Below are positions 48,677-57,882 of a stretch of 64,000 nt of DNA, piece by piece. Below the pieces are notes generated by a model, which was given only the letters and a program-made list of their open reading frames with translations, searched no databases and was not told where the DNA came from. Both the position numbers and the translations under genes were made by a program. The number at the start of each line of letters is the position of its first letter. The first letter of the stretch is position 1. Source of the stretch: Sporolactobacillus nakayamae (GTDB lineage Bacteria; Bacillota; Bacilli; Bacillales; Sporolactobacillaceae); the NCBI RefSeq assembly GCF_900113325.1, contig NZ_FOOY01000003.1:372001-436000 (forward strand). Direction: 5' to 3'.

Positions 48677-49667
48677 CGACGTCATCCTCCTCTGTTATGG
48701 TTTTTATGATTTGGACAGCAATTCTTTTTTGACGTTTTCCCGGCTGTGCAATAAATTTAGAGAATTCGCCGACATCAATCCTCAACGGCTGATTTAAATG
48801 CTGATCCAATTTGATGACGTCCCCAACGTTTAAGTTTAATAGCTCATTGACCGTTATTTGTGAATGACCAAGATTTGCAGTCAATGTGACGTATGAATGT
48901 TCCACACTCTTTTTCAGAGATTGATATTCTTCCGTTGTGATATCGTTTTTCTTCTCGCTCATCCAATAATGCATAGACAATTTAGGTATTATCGGTTCAA
49001 GTACCACATGTGGCAGACAAAGATTAATCATTCCGCTTGATTTTCCAATCATTGCGGATAGTGAGATAACAATCACCGTTTCATTCGGTGAAACCAATTG
49101 AAGAAATTGAGGGTTGGTCTCAAGTTCAATCAAGATAGGATCAATGTCGTGCTCAACAGAGGACCATGCTTCTTTTAAGGCAGGTAAGCTGCCTTCAAAA
49201 AGCCCCTTCATCAAATCTGTTTCGATTTCAGTTAAATTTTCAATTTTGTTCATGCTTTCGCCGCTTCCGCCAAGCAATCGATCAAGCATTGCATAAGCGA
49301 TGTTCGGATTAACTTCAGCGATCAAATGCCCCTCCAGCGGCGGTGCCTCAATAATGTTCAGGACTGTCGCGGATGGAATTGAGCGAATAAATTCCTCATA
49401 GGGCAATTGGTCAACCGAAGCAACAGATATTTGAACATAAGTTCTCAGCTGTGCCGAAAAATAGGAAGTCAGCAACCGCGCATAATTCTCATGTATGCGT
49501 GTCAAACTGCGAATCTGATCCTTCGAAAAGCGAAGCGCGCGTTTAAAATCGTAAACACGTATTTTTGATTTTTTTTCCTCGCTTTTTAATTCTTCTGCAT
49601 CCATTTCGCCTGTTGACAGTGCGGAGAGCAGCGCATCAATCTCAGATTGTGAAAGTACGTCGGCCAT
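48669..49667 (-). CDS. fliM: Flagellar motor switch protein FliM
   Basis: C-ring protein that binds CheY-P. The 332-residue protein has the N-terminal CheY-binding peptide (LSQSEIDALLSAL), the central CheC-like domain with GGSGESMNKI and the C-terminal SpoA domain. GAGGTGG precedes the ATG. Confidence 0.96.
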   Translation of the reverse strand: MADVLSQSEIDALLSALSTGEMDAEELKSEEKKSKIRVYDFKRALRFSKDQIRSLTRIHENYARLLTSYFSAQLRTYVQISVASVDQLPYEEFIRSIPSATVLNIIEAPPLEGHLIAEVNPNIAYAMLDRLLGGSGESMNKIENLTEIETDLMKGLFEGSLPALKEAWSSVEHDIDPILIELETNPQFLQLVSPNETVIVISLSAMIGKSSGMINLCLPHVVLEPIIPKLSMHYWMSEKKNDITTEEYQSLKKSVEHSYVTLTANLGHSQITVNELLNLNVGDVIKLDQHLNQPLRIDVGEFSKFIAQPGKRQKRIAVQIIKTITEEDDVDE

Positions 49668-49698
49668 TTTTCTTCACCACCTCCAATTTCGCCAGAGA

Positions 49699-50133
49699 TT
49701 ACTGCACAATTTTTTCTGTCGTATATACATGAACTACTGTGCCGCTCTTAAGGAACGCATTAATTCTTTTTTTTACCATGTCTTCCAAATTGGATATGCC
49801 TTGCTGATCCTGTAAATCACTCGGAGACATTCCTGAAACGGTATAAATAACTGCGTTCTTCACTTGATACGATCGTTTTTCAAGTTCTTCTTTCGTTTCT
49901 TTGCTTGAGACCTGAATATTAAAATCCAATTTGATGAAGTGATCACCTTTTATATTGGTGGTGATTTCTCCGGTAGCAACTGTAAGATTTTTTACAATCT
50001 CATCAATATCCGGATCTTTCTCCACTTCACTACCACGACCTAAGTTTGACATAATGAAGAAGGCTGCGATCGTTCCGATGATCATAAGGACCATTAAAAT
50101 AAAGAGTACATTCATTCCTCGGCTTTTGAACAT
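49699..50133 (-). CDS. fliL: Flagellar basal body-associated protein FliL
   Basis: Single-pass membrane protein around the stator. The 144-residue protein has a membrane helix at about 8-29 and a periplasmic-type domain ending in YTTEKIVQ. It starts inside swrD: the ATG at 50133 lies 22 bases before the swrD stop and uses GAAGGTG within that gene. Confidence 0.92.
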   Translation of the reverse strand: MFKSRGMNVLFILMVLMIIGTIAAFFIMSNLGRGSEVEKDPDIDEIVKNLTVATGEITTNIKGDHFIKLDFNIQVSSKETKEELEKRSYQVKNAVIYTVSGMSPSDLQDQQGISNLEDMVKKRINAFLKSGTVVHVYTTEKIVQ

Positions 50134-50357
50134 CTAAACACACCTTCTTCTGCATTCAAGCCCGACAGTAAAGAGATTTCTTTTAGAAATTTAATCACAA
50201 TCTGGCTGACTTCCTCCGGAGATTCTTTGACAATCAGCTTCTTCCCGTTTGTCAATGTGATCGTTGTATCCGGAAGCGATTCCACCTGCTCAATTAAAAA
50301 TGGGTTAAGTACAAAGGATTGGTTATTAAAATGGGTTAATTGAATCATCCTCGCCAC
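50112..50357 (-). CDS. swrD: SwrD/FlbD family motility protein
   Basis: A small protein of up to 81 residues with the FlbD core MIQLTHFNNQSFVLNP and TTITLTNGKKLIVKES. SwrD raises stator-driven torque in B. subtilis. The start is unclear: GTG at 50357 lacks a good ribosome site, and the ATG three codons later (50348) begins at the family-typical MIQL. The 3' end overlaps fliL by 22 bases. Confidence 0.88.
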   Translation of the reverse strand: MARMIQLTHFNNQSFVLNPFLIEQVESLPDTTITLTNGKKLIVKESPEEVSQIVIKFLKEISLLSGLNAEEGVFRCSKAEE

Positions 50358-50408
50358 AAAATGCGCTGGGCAACGAGACCGCCCAGCTCATTCATCTCCT
50401 CTATTTAT

Positions 50409-51212
50409 TTATCGTTTCAACTGCACTAATTCTTGAAGAATCTGGTCCGCTGTTGTTACCGTTCGTGCATTCGCTTGGTACGCACGCTGCGCTTCAATCA
50501 ATGCAGTCATTTCATCCGTCAAATCAACGTTCGAACCTTCAAGAGCATTTTGAACAATCTTGCCTTGACCGTTTGTAGTTGGATCGACTCTATAGTTCCC
50601 TGATGCTTGGCTTGGTTGAAAAAGCGAATTGCCAATTTTTTCAAGGCCAGCCGGATTAGGAAATGTAAATACTTCGATTCGTCCTAAGTTTACACTGGAA
50701 GTTGTCGTGCCGTCGCCGTTATCAATGGCATTATTAAGTGTACCAATGATCTCCCCCTGACCGTTAATAGTAAACGCGCTGCAATCAGTTAAATCATACG
50801 TTGTATTTTCATTAACCATTGTAATTTGCATTCCTTGGGATGTAACTAATCGTGTACCGGCAGTATTCAATTTCAAATCACCGGCTCTTGTGTAATAGGT
50901 ATTCGTCCCATCAGTTACCTGAAAATAACCTTCACCATTAATTGCTACGTCATAAGGATTTCCTGTCGGATTCACCACACCGTTTGTCACAATGTTGTCA
51001 ATGGAGCCTGTTTGCGCGCCAAGACCAACCTGAACGGCATTTTTATTTGTACTTGAGCCTTGGATGTTGTTATTAAACAAATCTTCAAAGTTGATTCTTG
51101 CTTTCTTATAACCGGTTGTGCTGACGTTGGAGATGTTGTTTCCGATGACATCCAAGCTTGTCTGGAAGTTCTTCAATCCTGAAACACCTGATCCTAATGA
51201 GCGTAATAACAT
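50409..51212 (-). CDS. flgE: Flagellar hook protein FlgE (short Bacillus type)
   Basis: Rod-hook family protein. From the ATG at 51212 it is 267 residues, like the 264-residue hook protein of B. subtilis (formerly called FlgG). The N-terminal rod motif (LDVIGNNISNVSTTGYKKARINFED) and the C-terminal coiled segment (EMTALIEAQRAYQANARTVTTADQILQEL) are clear. GGAGG lies eight bases before the ATG. Sequence alone cannot fully separate hook FlgE from distal rod FlgG; position after flgD favours the hook. Confidence 0.92.
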   Translation of the reverse strand: MLLRSLGSGVSGLKNFQTSLDVIGNNISNVSTTGYKKARINFEDLFNNNIQGSSTNKNAVQVGLGAQTGSIDNIVTNGVVNPTGNPYDVAINGEGYFQVTDGTNTYYTRAGDLKLNTAGTRLVTSQGMQITMVNENTTYDLTDCSAFTINGQGEIIGTLNNAIDNGDGTTTSSVNLGRIEVFTFPNPAGLEKIGNSLFQPSQASGNYRVDPTTNGQGKIVQNALEGSNVDLTDEMTALIEAQRAYQANARTVTTADQILQELVQLKR

Positions 51213-51286
51213 AATGATTTCCTCCTTTTGTTTGACTGCTTCAGTCATTCCACAGCCTCAGCTCTCCTTAAAAAGGTCCAGCTGGT

Positions 51287-51685
51287 TTACTGATTAATCA
51301 CGATTGTCCCATTGATATTTGAGAAAATTCTTGTTCGCGCTTCATCGATGCCCATTGCCGTAATAACCGTTTGATTTGATGTATTGACCACCAACGCCGC
51401 GTCCTTGGTTAAAACGAGTGAGTCATTAATTCCCATTTTTTTTGCTTCTTGCATTTTCGTATGAATCAACTGCCATTCACTCTGCGATATGTGAATATTG
51501 CGTACATCCATACGTTCACGCGCGTGTTTTGATAGTTTCACAGGCAACCTGTCACATTCATTCCTAAGATTTTGAGAGAAGGATAGATGCGGCCTTTCTT
51601 CCTTCTTCTTAGTAGGATCGCCCTTTACTTGTTTCGACGGCACCCGCGGTAATGGCTGATAGGAAAAAGTGTTTATCTTAGTCAC
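51287..51685 (-). CDS. Flagellar operon protein, TIGR02530-like
   Basis: A 132-residue protein between flgD and flgE. Its core LSKHARERMDVRNIHISQSEWQLI and ALVVNTSNQTVITAMG match, from memory, the TIGR02530 flagellar operon family of Bacillales and Clostridia. No membrane segment or signal is present; the N-terminal 40 residues are basic and probably disordered. The start overlaps the flgD 3' end by eight bases. The function is unknown; a role as hook-assembly chaperone or cap partner is only suggested by its position. Confidence 0.8.
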   Translation of the reverse strand: MTKINTFSYQPLPRVPSKQVKGDPTKKKEERPHLSFSQNLRNECDRLPVKLSKHARERMDVRNIHISQSEWQLIHTKMQEAKKMGINDSLVLTKDAALVVNTSNQTVITAMGIDEARTRIFSNINGTIVINQ

Positions 51686-52148
51686 TCTGACCCGCCTCTT
51701 CAGAATTGCTGATCTCGCTAATCGAAGAAGGATCTACTTCATATCCATTATCCGTTTGATAAGTAACCGCCCCATCTTTCAGACTCACTGCCTGTACAAC
51801 TCCACTAATCGAGTGTGTGTTCGACGTTCCATTGCTATCTGTACTTGTTTCGCTCCAACTAATTTGTTTTCCAATCATGGATGCCTGTTCAGAAAGCGAT
51901 TGGTCCGATTGACTCGCTACTAGTTTATCAATAGCATTACTCATATTCTGAGTCTGTTCCAATGTTGTAAAGTCTGCCATTTGTGAAACAAATTGAGCAC
52001 TGTCCATCGGCGATGTCGGATCTTGATTTGTTAGCTGGGCAATGAGCAGTTTCAAGAAAGAATTTTTGTCAAGCGCACTATTAACACTTGACGTTGAAGA
52101 AGTCGAACTATTAGTTGCCGTTGATCCCGAGTTTACCGTAATACTCAT
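51678..52148 (-). CDS. flgD: Flagellar hook capping protein FlgD
   Basis: Hook cap needed for hook assembly. The 156-residue protein has the FlgD N-terminal core (SALDKNSFLKLLIAQLTNQDPTSPMDSAQFVSQMADFTTLEQTQNMS), preceded by a Ser/Thr-rich leader. It is short, as in B. subtilis, lacking the large C-terminal Ig/Fn3 domains of proteobacterial FlgD. Confidence 0.93.
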   Translation of the reverse strand: MSITVNSGSTATNSSTSSTSSVNSALDKNSFLKLLIAQLTNQDPTSPMDSAQFVSQMADFTTLEQTQNMSNAIDKLVASQSDQSLSEQASMIGKQISWSETSTDSNGTSNTHSISGVVQAVSLKDGAVTYQTDNGYEVDPSSISEISNSEEAGQSD

Positions 52149-52149
52149 T

Positions 52150-53688
52150 TCAAATCACGCCTCCTGTCATCCATTCACTAAACGAATGTTCCTGTTGGTC
52201 TTGATCCGGAGCTGAGGAATGATGATTTTCCCGATGCTGCTTTTGATTTTCCTCTTGTTGATCAGTATTTTGCTGAAATGCGCTTTGATCCTGTCCCTGA
52301 TACTGGCTATTGTCAACAGACGCCTGATGAAGTTGTCGATTGACATCAATCTGGGTCAAGGGTATTCCGCGACCCGCACAATCATGTTTCAGCTGTCCTA
52401 AATTGCCTTCAAGTAGGTCTTTCGCCTTTTGCGTCTCCGCAGTTAATTGAGCAGTCAAGCCTTGTTCACCGCGGCTTACAGAAATGACAAGCTTGCCCAG
52501 ATGCTCAGGATAAAGGGTAACTGTATAGGACTGAACGCCATTTTTATCAAGTTTAAATGATGACTTTCCTAACCATTCATTTAGATGATCAGCAACCTGC
52601 TCGTGCAAAGAAGCTTGCTTTCCAGGATTTTTCTCTGATTGGAACGTTGCCCATAGTTCCAATTTATTCATTTGTCCTGAGACCGCACGGTGATGATCCG
52701 GACGTGTTTGGTTAGTTGAATTGCGCTCCTCGGATGAAATCATTTTTTTAAACGATGTCTCCTCACTGTCAGCGGCGTGATCGGTCAGACGACCGGGCGT
52801 TGCCTTTGGAGACGCTTGATTTCCTTGGCGTATTAAGCGCGTTTCTGAAGATCTTGATAAGGCTTGCTCAAATCCATTTGCCTGAGAAGACAGCGGTTCA
52901 CCTAGCCCTTTCTGATTACCCAAAGAAGATCTCGAAGTTAATGGCTGAACATCATTTAGATAGTCAGGTAACCGACCTTTATCTGAGTTCTGCTTACCAC
53001 CAACACGAGTGAGCAGCTCGGATTGCTGTTCAGTCACATTTATTGGATCCTCGACAACCTGCGAACTGACCACCAATTGTCTGCCCTGAACTGCGTTTAA
53101 TTTGTGTGTATGATCATCCGTATGCTGAAGCAACGATTCACCCAATGATTGGTTAACGTTATTTGAAAAAGTTTGGCCGACTCTTCTTTGTTTACTCATA
53201 TGAATCGATTGATTTTTCTGCTGACTATCCGCGCGTAAAGGTTCATGCAGCTGATGGACAAAATGATCCGTGATACCTTTTTCGGATATGTTTGTTTTAT
53301 TAGTGATCATTAAATCACCAATTGGCTTCAACGGATCAATGGCCTTAGTCTCAAACACGCCGTTAACTTTCGTCTTGCCTGATTGTGCTGCTAAAGACTG
53401 CGCCTTTTTAACCAGAGATTCCATTTTTTGTGCTGTTATGGCTTCACGAGATTCCATATTTGTTTGGTGAACAGGACTTGCTGTCAACGAATGATCCGTC
53501 ACTAAACGCTTGTTTTGCCCATTTTCTACATTTAACGTAATCGGATTGTTACCCGAATGTTGAATCAAATGGATGACCGACAAAAAAGAGTCTTCTGGTT
53601 TCGCTCCCTTTTTCTTTTTCTTCGAATTATTCCCAGAAAGTACCTGCTCAGCATTATTAGATTTAATAGTGCTCACGTTCGTGCTCAT
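52150..53688 (-). CDS. fliK: Flagellar hook-length control protein FliK
   Basis: Secreted ruler and specificity-switch protein. From the ATG at 53688 it is 512 residues. The N-terminal two thirds is low-complexity, Gln/Ser/Asn-rich and poorly conserved; the C-terminal domain (about 380-460) has the conserved YTVTLYPEHLGKLVISVSRG. The tail is rich in Gln, Glu, His and Asp. AGGAGGTG precedes the ATG. Confidence 0.9.
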   Translation of the reverse strand: MSTNVSTIKSNNAEQVLSGNNSKKKKKGAKPEDSFLSVIHLIQHSGNNPITLNVENGQNKRLVTDHSLTASPVHQTNMESREAITAQKMESLVKKAQSLAAQSGKTKVNGVFETKAIDPLKPIGDLMITNKTNISEKGITDHFVHQLHEPLRADSQQKNQSIHMSKQRRVGQTFSNNVNQSLGESLLQHTDDHTHKLNAVQGRQLVVSSQVVEDPINVTEQQSELLTRVGGKQNSDKGRLPDYLNDVQPLTSRSSLGNQKGLGEPLSSQANGFEQALSRSSETRLIRQGNQASPKATPGRLTDHAADSEETSFKKMISSEERNSTNQTRPDHHRAVSGQMNKLELWATFQSEKNPGKQASLHEQVADHLNEWLGKSSFKLDKNGVQSYTVTLYPEHLGKLVISVSRGEQGLTAQLTAETQKAKDLLEGNLGQLKHDCAGRGIPLTQIDVNRQLHQASVDNSQYQGQDQSAFQQNTDQQEENQKQHRENHHSSAPDQDQQEHSFSEWMTGGVI

Positions 53689-53723
53689 GTTTCTCACCTC
53701 CTTTCAATGCAGATTTTATCGGA

Positions 53724-54332
53724 TTAAGGCGTTGTCGGTGCTGTTGATGATGATTCTGTACTCGTTGCGTGTGCTTTCAATAATGGTGTCAAAGCTGCAG
53801 CCTTCTCGACATCCATATTTTCAAGAATTGCTGCTTTTGTTTTATCATCAAGCAAATTTATGTATTCGGCTGCTTGTTTCACTGACAATTTGTCAAAGAT
53901 TGCGCCAGCCTTGGCTGAGTCCATTGATTTATAAGTTTGGGCGTAAACCGCCTGGCGTGCCGCCTTCGTCTGACTTTTCGCCTGACTATTTTTTTCATTG
54001 GCGTCATTTTGCGCTTGCTTCAATTGGTTTTTCAATTCGGCGACTTGATCTTTCAACTTATTATTGTCACTTTGAAGCTGCTTAACTTGAGTTTTTTGAT
54101 CAGTATTCTCCTGCTTCAACTGAGCAATTTGTGAGGAGCCGGATGCCGCTTGCTGATTCTGAGAAGAGGTTTTGTCTTGGAAAACAAGATTTTTTGCTTC
54201 CTCTACAGGATCAAGGCCGGACAACTTTAGAAATAAAGCAGCCAGAAGTACTAAGAAAACAACCGGAACGAGAATAGCTAAACTAACCTTGAGCAGTTTC
54301 AAACCAAAACCGGTTCTTTTTGTCTCATCCAT
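53724..54332 (-). CDS. motE: MotE-like protein YlxF
   Basis: A 202-residue single-pass membrane protein: basic N terminus, membrane helix at about 15-38, a long coiled coil (about 65-120) and a C-terminal MgtE-N-like domain (AGAIFDKLSVKQAAEYINLLDDKTKAAILENMD). It matches the YlxF/MotE family between fliJ and fliK; related proteins act as periplasmic-side chaperones of MotC in other bacteria. The exact role in Bacillus is not settled. Confidence 0.85.
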   Translation of the reverse strand: MDETKRTGFGLKLLKVSLAILVPVVFLVLLAALFLKLSGLDPVEEAKNLVFQDKTSSQNQQAASGSSQIAQLKQENTDQKTQVKQLQSDNNKLKDQVAELKNQLKQAQNDANEKNSQAKSQTKAARQAVYAQTYKSMDSAKAGAIFDKLSVKQAAEYINLLDDKTKAAILENMDVEKAAALTPLLKAHATSTESSSTAPTTP

Positions 54333-54349
54333 ACACCTCGATTCTCCTT

Positions 54350-54787
54350 TTAATGGTTTATCGTTCGTTGTCCCGCAATTTCATCCATCTGTTTCGTTTC
54401 AGCCCTATTGATTAACTTGTGATAGATAACTTGCTGTTTTTCTCTCATTTTTTCATATTTCTTAACTTCAATTGCTTTTTCTTGCAGCTTGGCCTGAAAG
54501 ACTTCGAGACGAGCTTTTGCATTCAAATAATTTTTGTTTGTTTCGCTAATGAGAAAGTCAATTTTATCAACATCTGAGAATCCCATCTTCATTTGATCGA
54601 TTGTTATCGCCTGACTCATCTGTTCCTGAAGCTCCGTCTGCACTCTTTGCTTCTCTTCAACCATGTTGATCAGAATGTGTGCAAGGTTCTCGAAATCGTC
54701 AAATAGCTTTTTGTACTGCACTTCAAGACTTTGTTTTTCACTCTCGGCTAGCTTCATCACGCGTTCAAATCGATAGTCAAATGCCAT
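54350..54787 (-). CDS. fliJ: Flagellar export protein FliJ
   Basis: Coiled-coil stalk of the export ATPase. The 145-residue, almost wholly alpha-helical, charged protein starts MAFDYRFERVMKLAESEK, typical of FliJ. It overlaps the fliI 3' end by 11 bases. Confidence 0.93.
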   Translation of the reverse strand: MAFDYRFERVMKLAESEKQSLEVQYKKLFDDFENLAHILINMVEEKQRVQTELQEQMSQAITIDQMKMGFSDVDKIDFLISETNKNYLNAKARLEVFQAKLQEKAIEVKKYEKMREKQQVIYHKLINRAETKQMDEIAGQRTINH

Positions 54788-56105
54788 TCGCGTTCATCTC
54801 CTGTCCGAAGTCATGAATCAATTGGCTTACTGAATCGTGCAGATTTACACGTTCCTTTTCGGATTGACGCAGATAGCTGAGTATCTTGGGATGATAATGA
54901 ATCGCCGCGTCAATCGAGGATGAACTTCCTTGTTTGTATGCGCCAATATTGATAAGGTCTTCAGATTCTGTGTATTGAGACAACATGGAACGAAATTTTT
55001 GTGCTGCGTGCAAATGATCCGCGACGCAAATTTCATTCATGACTCGGCTGACACTTTTTAATAGATTAACCGCTGGATACTGCCCTTTTTGCGCCAAAGC
55101 TCGATCAAGAACGATGTGACCATCAAGAATGCCTCGTGCCGTATCGGAAATCGGTTCATCAAGATCGTCGCCATCAACAAGAACGGTATAAAATGCGGTA
55201 ATCGTTCCATTAGCGTCGGTTCCGGTACGTTCCAAAAGTTTTGGAAGCAAGGCAAATACGGAAGGCGGGTAGCCTTTCGTTGTCGGAGGTTCACCGATCG
55301 CGAGTCCAATTTCACGCTGACTCATTGCAACACGTGTCAATGAATCCATCATCAGCAGCACATCTTTTCCTTTTCCCCGGAAATGCTCGGCAATTGCCGT
55401 CGCCACAAGTGCTCCTTTAATTCTCATCAATGCCGGTTGATCACTCGTTGCCACAATGACAATGGAATGCTTCATACCCTCTGACCCGAGATCCTTTTCA
55501 AGGAATTCTTTGACCTCGCGGCCACGTTCACCAATCAAAGCAATGACGTTCAAGTCAGCTGAAGTGTTTCGCGCGATCATACCCATCAATGTACTTTTGC
55601 CAACACCGCTGCCGGCAAAAATTCCAACGCGTTGTCCTTTTCCAACAGTGAGTAATCCGTTGATCGACCGGATGCCCAGCTCAATCGGATCAGATATTCG
55701 CGGCCGTGTCATTGGATCAGGAGGCTCTTGATTCGTTAACACACTGTCTACCGGCTTGGTGAAGTTCATGCCGGAAACTGGGCGACCTAAACTGTCACAG
55801 ACCTCACCAATCATTTCATCATTGACCTTTACCTCTAACGGTTTATCTGTCGCCTCGACCAAACATCCCGGTGAAATTTGTGCTACCGATGTATAGGGCA
55901 TCAGCAATATGTTCTCATCTTTAAAACCGACAACTTCAGCCATTACTTTTTTTCGTCCGTTTTTGATATGTATAAGACAAACATCACCGACAGAGGCTGA
56001 AGGTCCTTTGGATTCAATCAAGAGCCCTACAACCCGATTGATCTTTCCATAACGCCGATAGCTGTCGATTGTTGCAAGTTCATCAATCAACTGATCCACG
56101 TTCAT
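54777..56105 (-). CDS. fliI: Flagellum-specific export ATPase FliI
   Basis: F1-beta-like ATPase driving export. The 442-residue protein has the Walker A GIFAGSGVGKST (about 161-172), Walker B VLLMMDSLTRVA and catalytic GERGREV. It overlaps the fliH stop as ATGA. Confidence 0.97.
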   Translation of the reverse strand: MNVDQLIDELATIDSYRRYGKINRVVGLLIESKGPSASVGDVCLIHIKNGRKKVMAEVVGFKDENILLMPYTSVAQISPGCLVEATDKPLEVKVNDEMIGEVCDSLGRPVSGMNFTKPVDSVLTNQEPPDPMTRPRISDPIELGIRSINGLLTVGKGQRVGIFAGSGVGKSTLMGMIARNTSADLNVIALIGERGREVKEFLEKDLGSEGMKHSIVIVATSDQPALMRIKGALVATAIAEHFRGKGKDVLLMMDSLTRVAMSQREIGLAIGEPPTTKGYPPSVFALLPKLLERTGTDANGTITAFYTVLVDGDDLDEPISDTARGILDGHIVLDRALAQKGQYPAVNLLKSVSRVMNEICVADHLHAAQKFRSMLSQYTESEDLINIGAYKQGSSSSIDAAIHYHPKILSYLRQSEKERVNLHDSVSQLIHDFGQEMNANGI

Positions 56106-56860
56106 CCTTTTTCCTCCATCAATTCAGTTAATTTTTCCTTAACCACCTGTAATTGACTTGCTGCACCGGCATCTATTTTTCCAAATGACGTCTCAATCGT
56201 GCAATCGGTATCTGAAAAATCACTGTCTGCGTAAATGAAGATCTTGGCATCCTGAACAAGCTGATCGAATTCCGGCCGATGCTGATTCAAGTGGTCAAAA
56301 TGAATCGGCGCAACGGTAATTTTTATTGTTTCTTGATCTCTGACTTCTCGAACCGCCTTTGCCACAAGTGCAAACCATTTATCTTCATCAAGTGCAACTG
56401 ATGTGCCGATAATTTTTTCTGCTACCGCCATTCCAAGTTTCAAAATTTCAGGTTCAGCCTGCTTGATTGAATCATTAAAATAGTTTTTCGCCTGATCGAC
56501 AAATCGATTGCCTTGCTCGATAAGGGAGGCAAAATGTTCCTTTGCTGCTGCTGTCCCGTTGTTAAAACCGGTTGTGTACCCTTCTTTGACTTTCGTCTCA
56601 TACGCTGCTTCTCGGTTATGTTTTGCCTCTTCTTCCTCTTTCGCAATCTGAAGATTCATTTCAGCACACTTTTTTTCAGCTTCTCTGACAAGGCGATCCG
56701 CTTCGTATTTCGCGTCATTAATTTTTTCATGGAGCGTTTTTTCAATGGCTTCTTGATCCATTTTGTCATTTAATGCATCAAGGCGAGGGTCAATTACAGC
56801 TGAAAGTTGCACGACTTTTGCCTTTCCATCCGACTGTACTTGTTTAATCAGGTTAGACAA
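56102..56860 (-). CDS. fliH: Flagellar export ATPase regulator FliH
   Basis: Stator-like regulator of FliI. The 252-residue protein has a long helical, Glu/Lys/Ala-rich N-terminal half (about 35-95) and a C-terminal vacuolar-ATPase-E-like domain. The start is TTG at 56860, eight bases after GGGGGA and overlapping the fliG stop. Confidence 0.92.
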   Translation of the reverse strand: MSNLIKQVQSDGKAKVVQLSAVIDPRLDALNDKMDQEAIEKTLHEKINDAKYEADRLVREAEKKCAEMNLQIAKEEEEAKHNREAAYETKVKEGYTTGFNNGTAAAKEHFASLIEQGNRFVDQAKNYFNDSIKQAEPEILKLGMAVAEKIIGTSVALDEDKWFALVAKAVREVRDQETIKITVAPIHFDHLNQHRPEFDQLVQDAKIFIYADSDFSDTDCTIETSFGKIDAGAASQLQVVKEKLTELMEEKG

Positions 56861-57869
56861 TCACGTCGTCCCCCTTGCCGCGCGCAATCACAATCTCTCC
56901 CGCATCTTCCAGTTTTCTTGTTGTATTGACGATTCGGGTTTGCGCTTCTTCAACGTCATGCAAACGAACCGGCCCCATGTATTCCATCTCTTCTTTGAAG
57001 CTTGCGGCCATACGTTCCGACATATTTTTAAACAACAGCTCTTTTACTTCATCGCTCGCAGTCCGCATTGCGAGAATCAAGTCTTCATTCTCGCTCTCGC
57101 GAATAACGCGTTGAATCGCACGATCATCCAAAACAATGATATCTTCAAAGACAAACATTCTTTTTTTGATCTCTTCTGCAAGATCAGGATCGTTTTTCTC
57201 AAGTTTCTCTAAAATGTTGCGTTCAGTCGTTCGATCAACTCCGTTCAGCACGCTTACGATTGAAGCAACACCACCGGTCTGCGTGTAATCTTCGTTCACC
57301 GAAGAACTGGAGATCTTTTTCTCAAGAATCCTTTCAACTTGCGTGATCGTTTCGGGCGATGTACGGTCCATCTGCGCAATTCGACGTGCCACATTAGCTT
57401 GCGATTCAACAGACAATGCCGACAGAACAGCGCCTGCCTGATCAGGATCTAAATACGACAAAACGAGTGCAATGGTCTGCGGATGCTCGTTTTGGATAAA
57501 ATTCAAAATTTGTTGTGGATCACTTTTCCTCATGAAATCAAACGGCTTAACCTGAAGGGTCGAAGTCAGCCTTTGGATCACCTTGTTTGCTTCATCAGAT
57601 CCCAACGCTTTCTCTAGGACTTGTTTGGCGTAACCAATTCCGCCTTGAGATATGTATTCTTGAGCTAATGCGGTCTGAAAAAATTCGTCGATCACTTGTG
57701 CCTTGGTTTCAGGATCTATTTTTCGGGCATTAGAGATTTCCAATGTCATGTCTTCAATTTCCTGTTCCGTAAATTGTTTAAATATATTTGCGGATACTTC
57801 CGTCCCAAGCGCGATCATCAGAATAGCTGCTTTTTGTTTTCCACTTAATTTGGTTTTTCGTTCAGGCAT
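56853..57869 (-). CDS. fliG: Flagellar motor switch protein FliG
   Basis: Rotor protein carrying the torque helix. From the ATG at 57869 it is 338 residues, as in B. subtilis, with the PEPTIDE FLIG middle motif EHPQTIALVLSYL and the C-terminal charged helix DDRAIQRVIRESENEDLILAMR. GAGGGG lies nine bases before the ATG. Confidence 0.96.
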   Translation of the reverse strand: MPERKTKLSGKQKAAILMIALGTEVSANIFKQFTEQEIEDMTLEISNARKIDPETKAQVIDEFFQTALAQEYISQGGIGYAKQVLEKALGSDEANKVIQRLTSTLQVKPFDFMRKSDPQQILNFIQNEHPQTIALVLSYLDPDQAGAVLSALSVESQANVARRIAQMDRTSPETITQVERILEKKISSSSVNEDYTQTGGVASIVSVLNGVDRTTERNILEKLEKNDPDLAEEIKKRMFVFEDIIVLDDRAIQRVIRESENEDLILAMRTASDEVKELLFKNMSERMAASFKEEMEYMGPVRLHDVEEAQTRIVNTTRKLEDAGEIVIARGKGDDVIV

Positions 57870-57882
57870 AACGGCCAACCCC

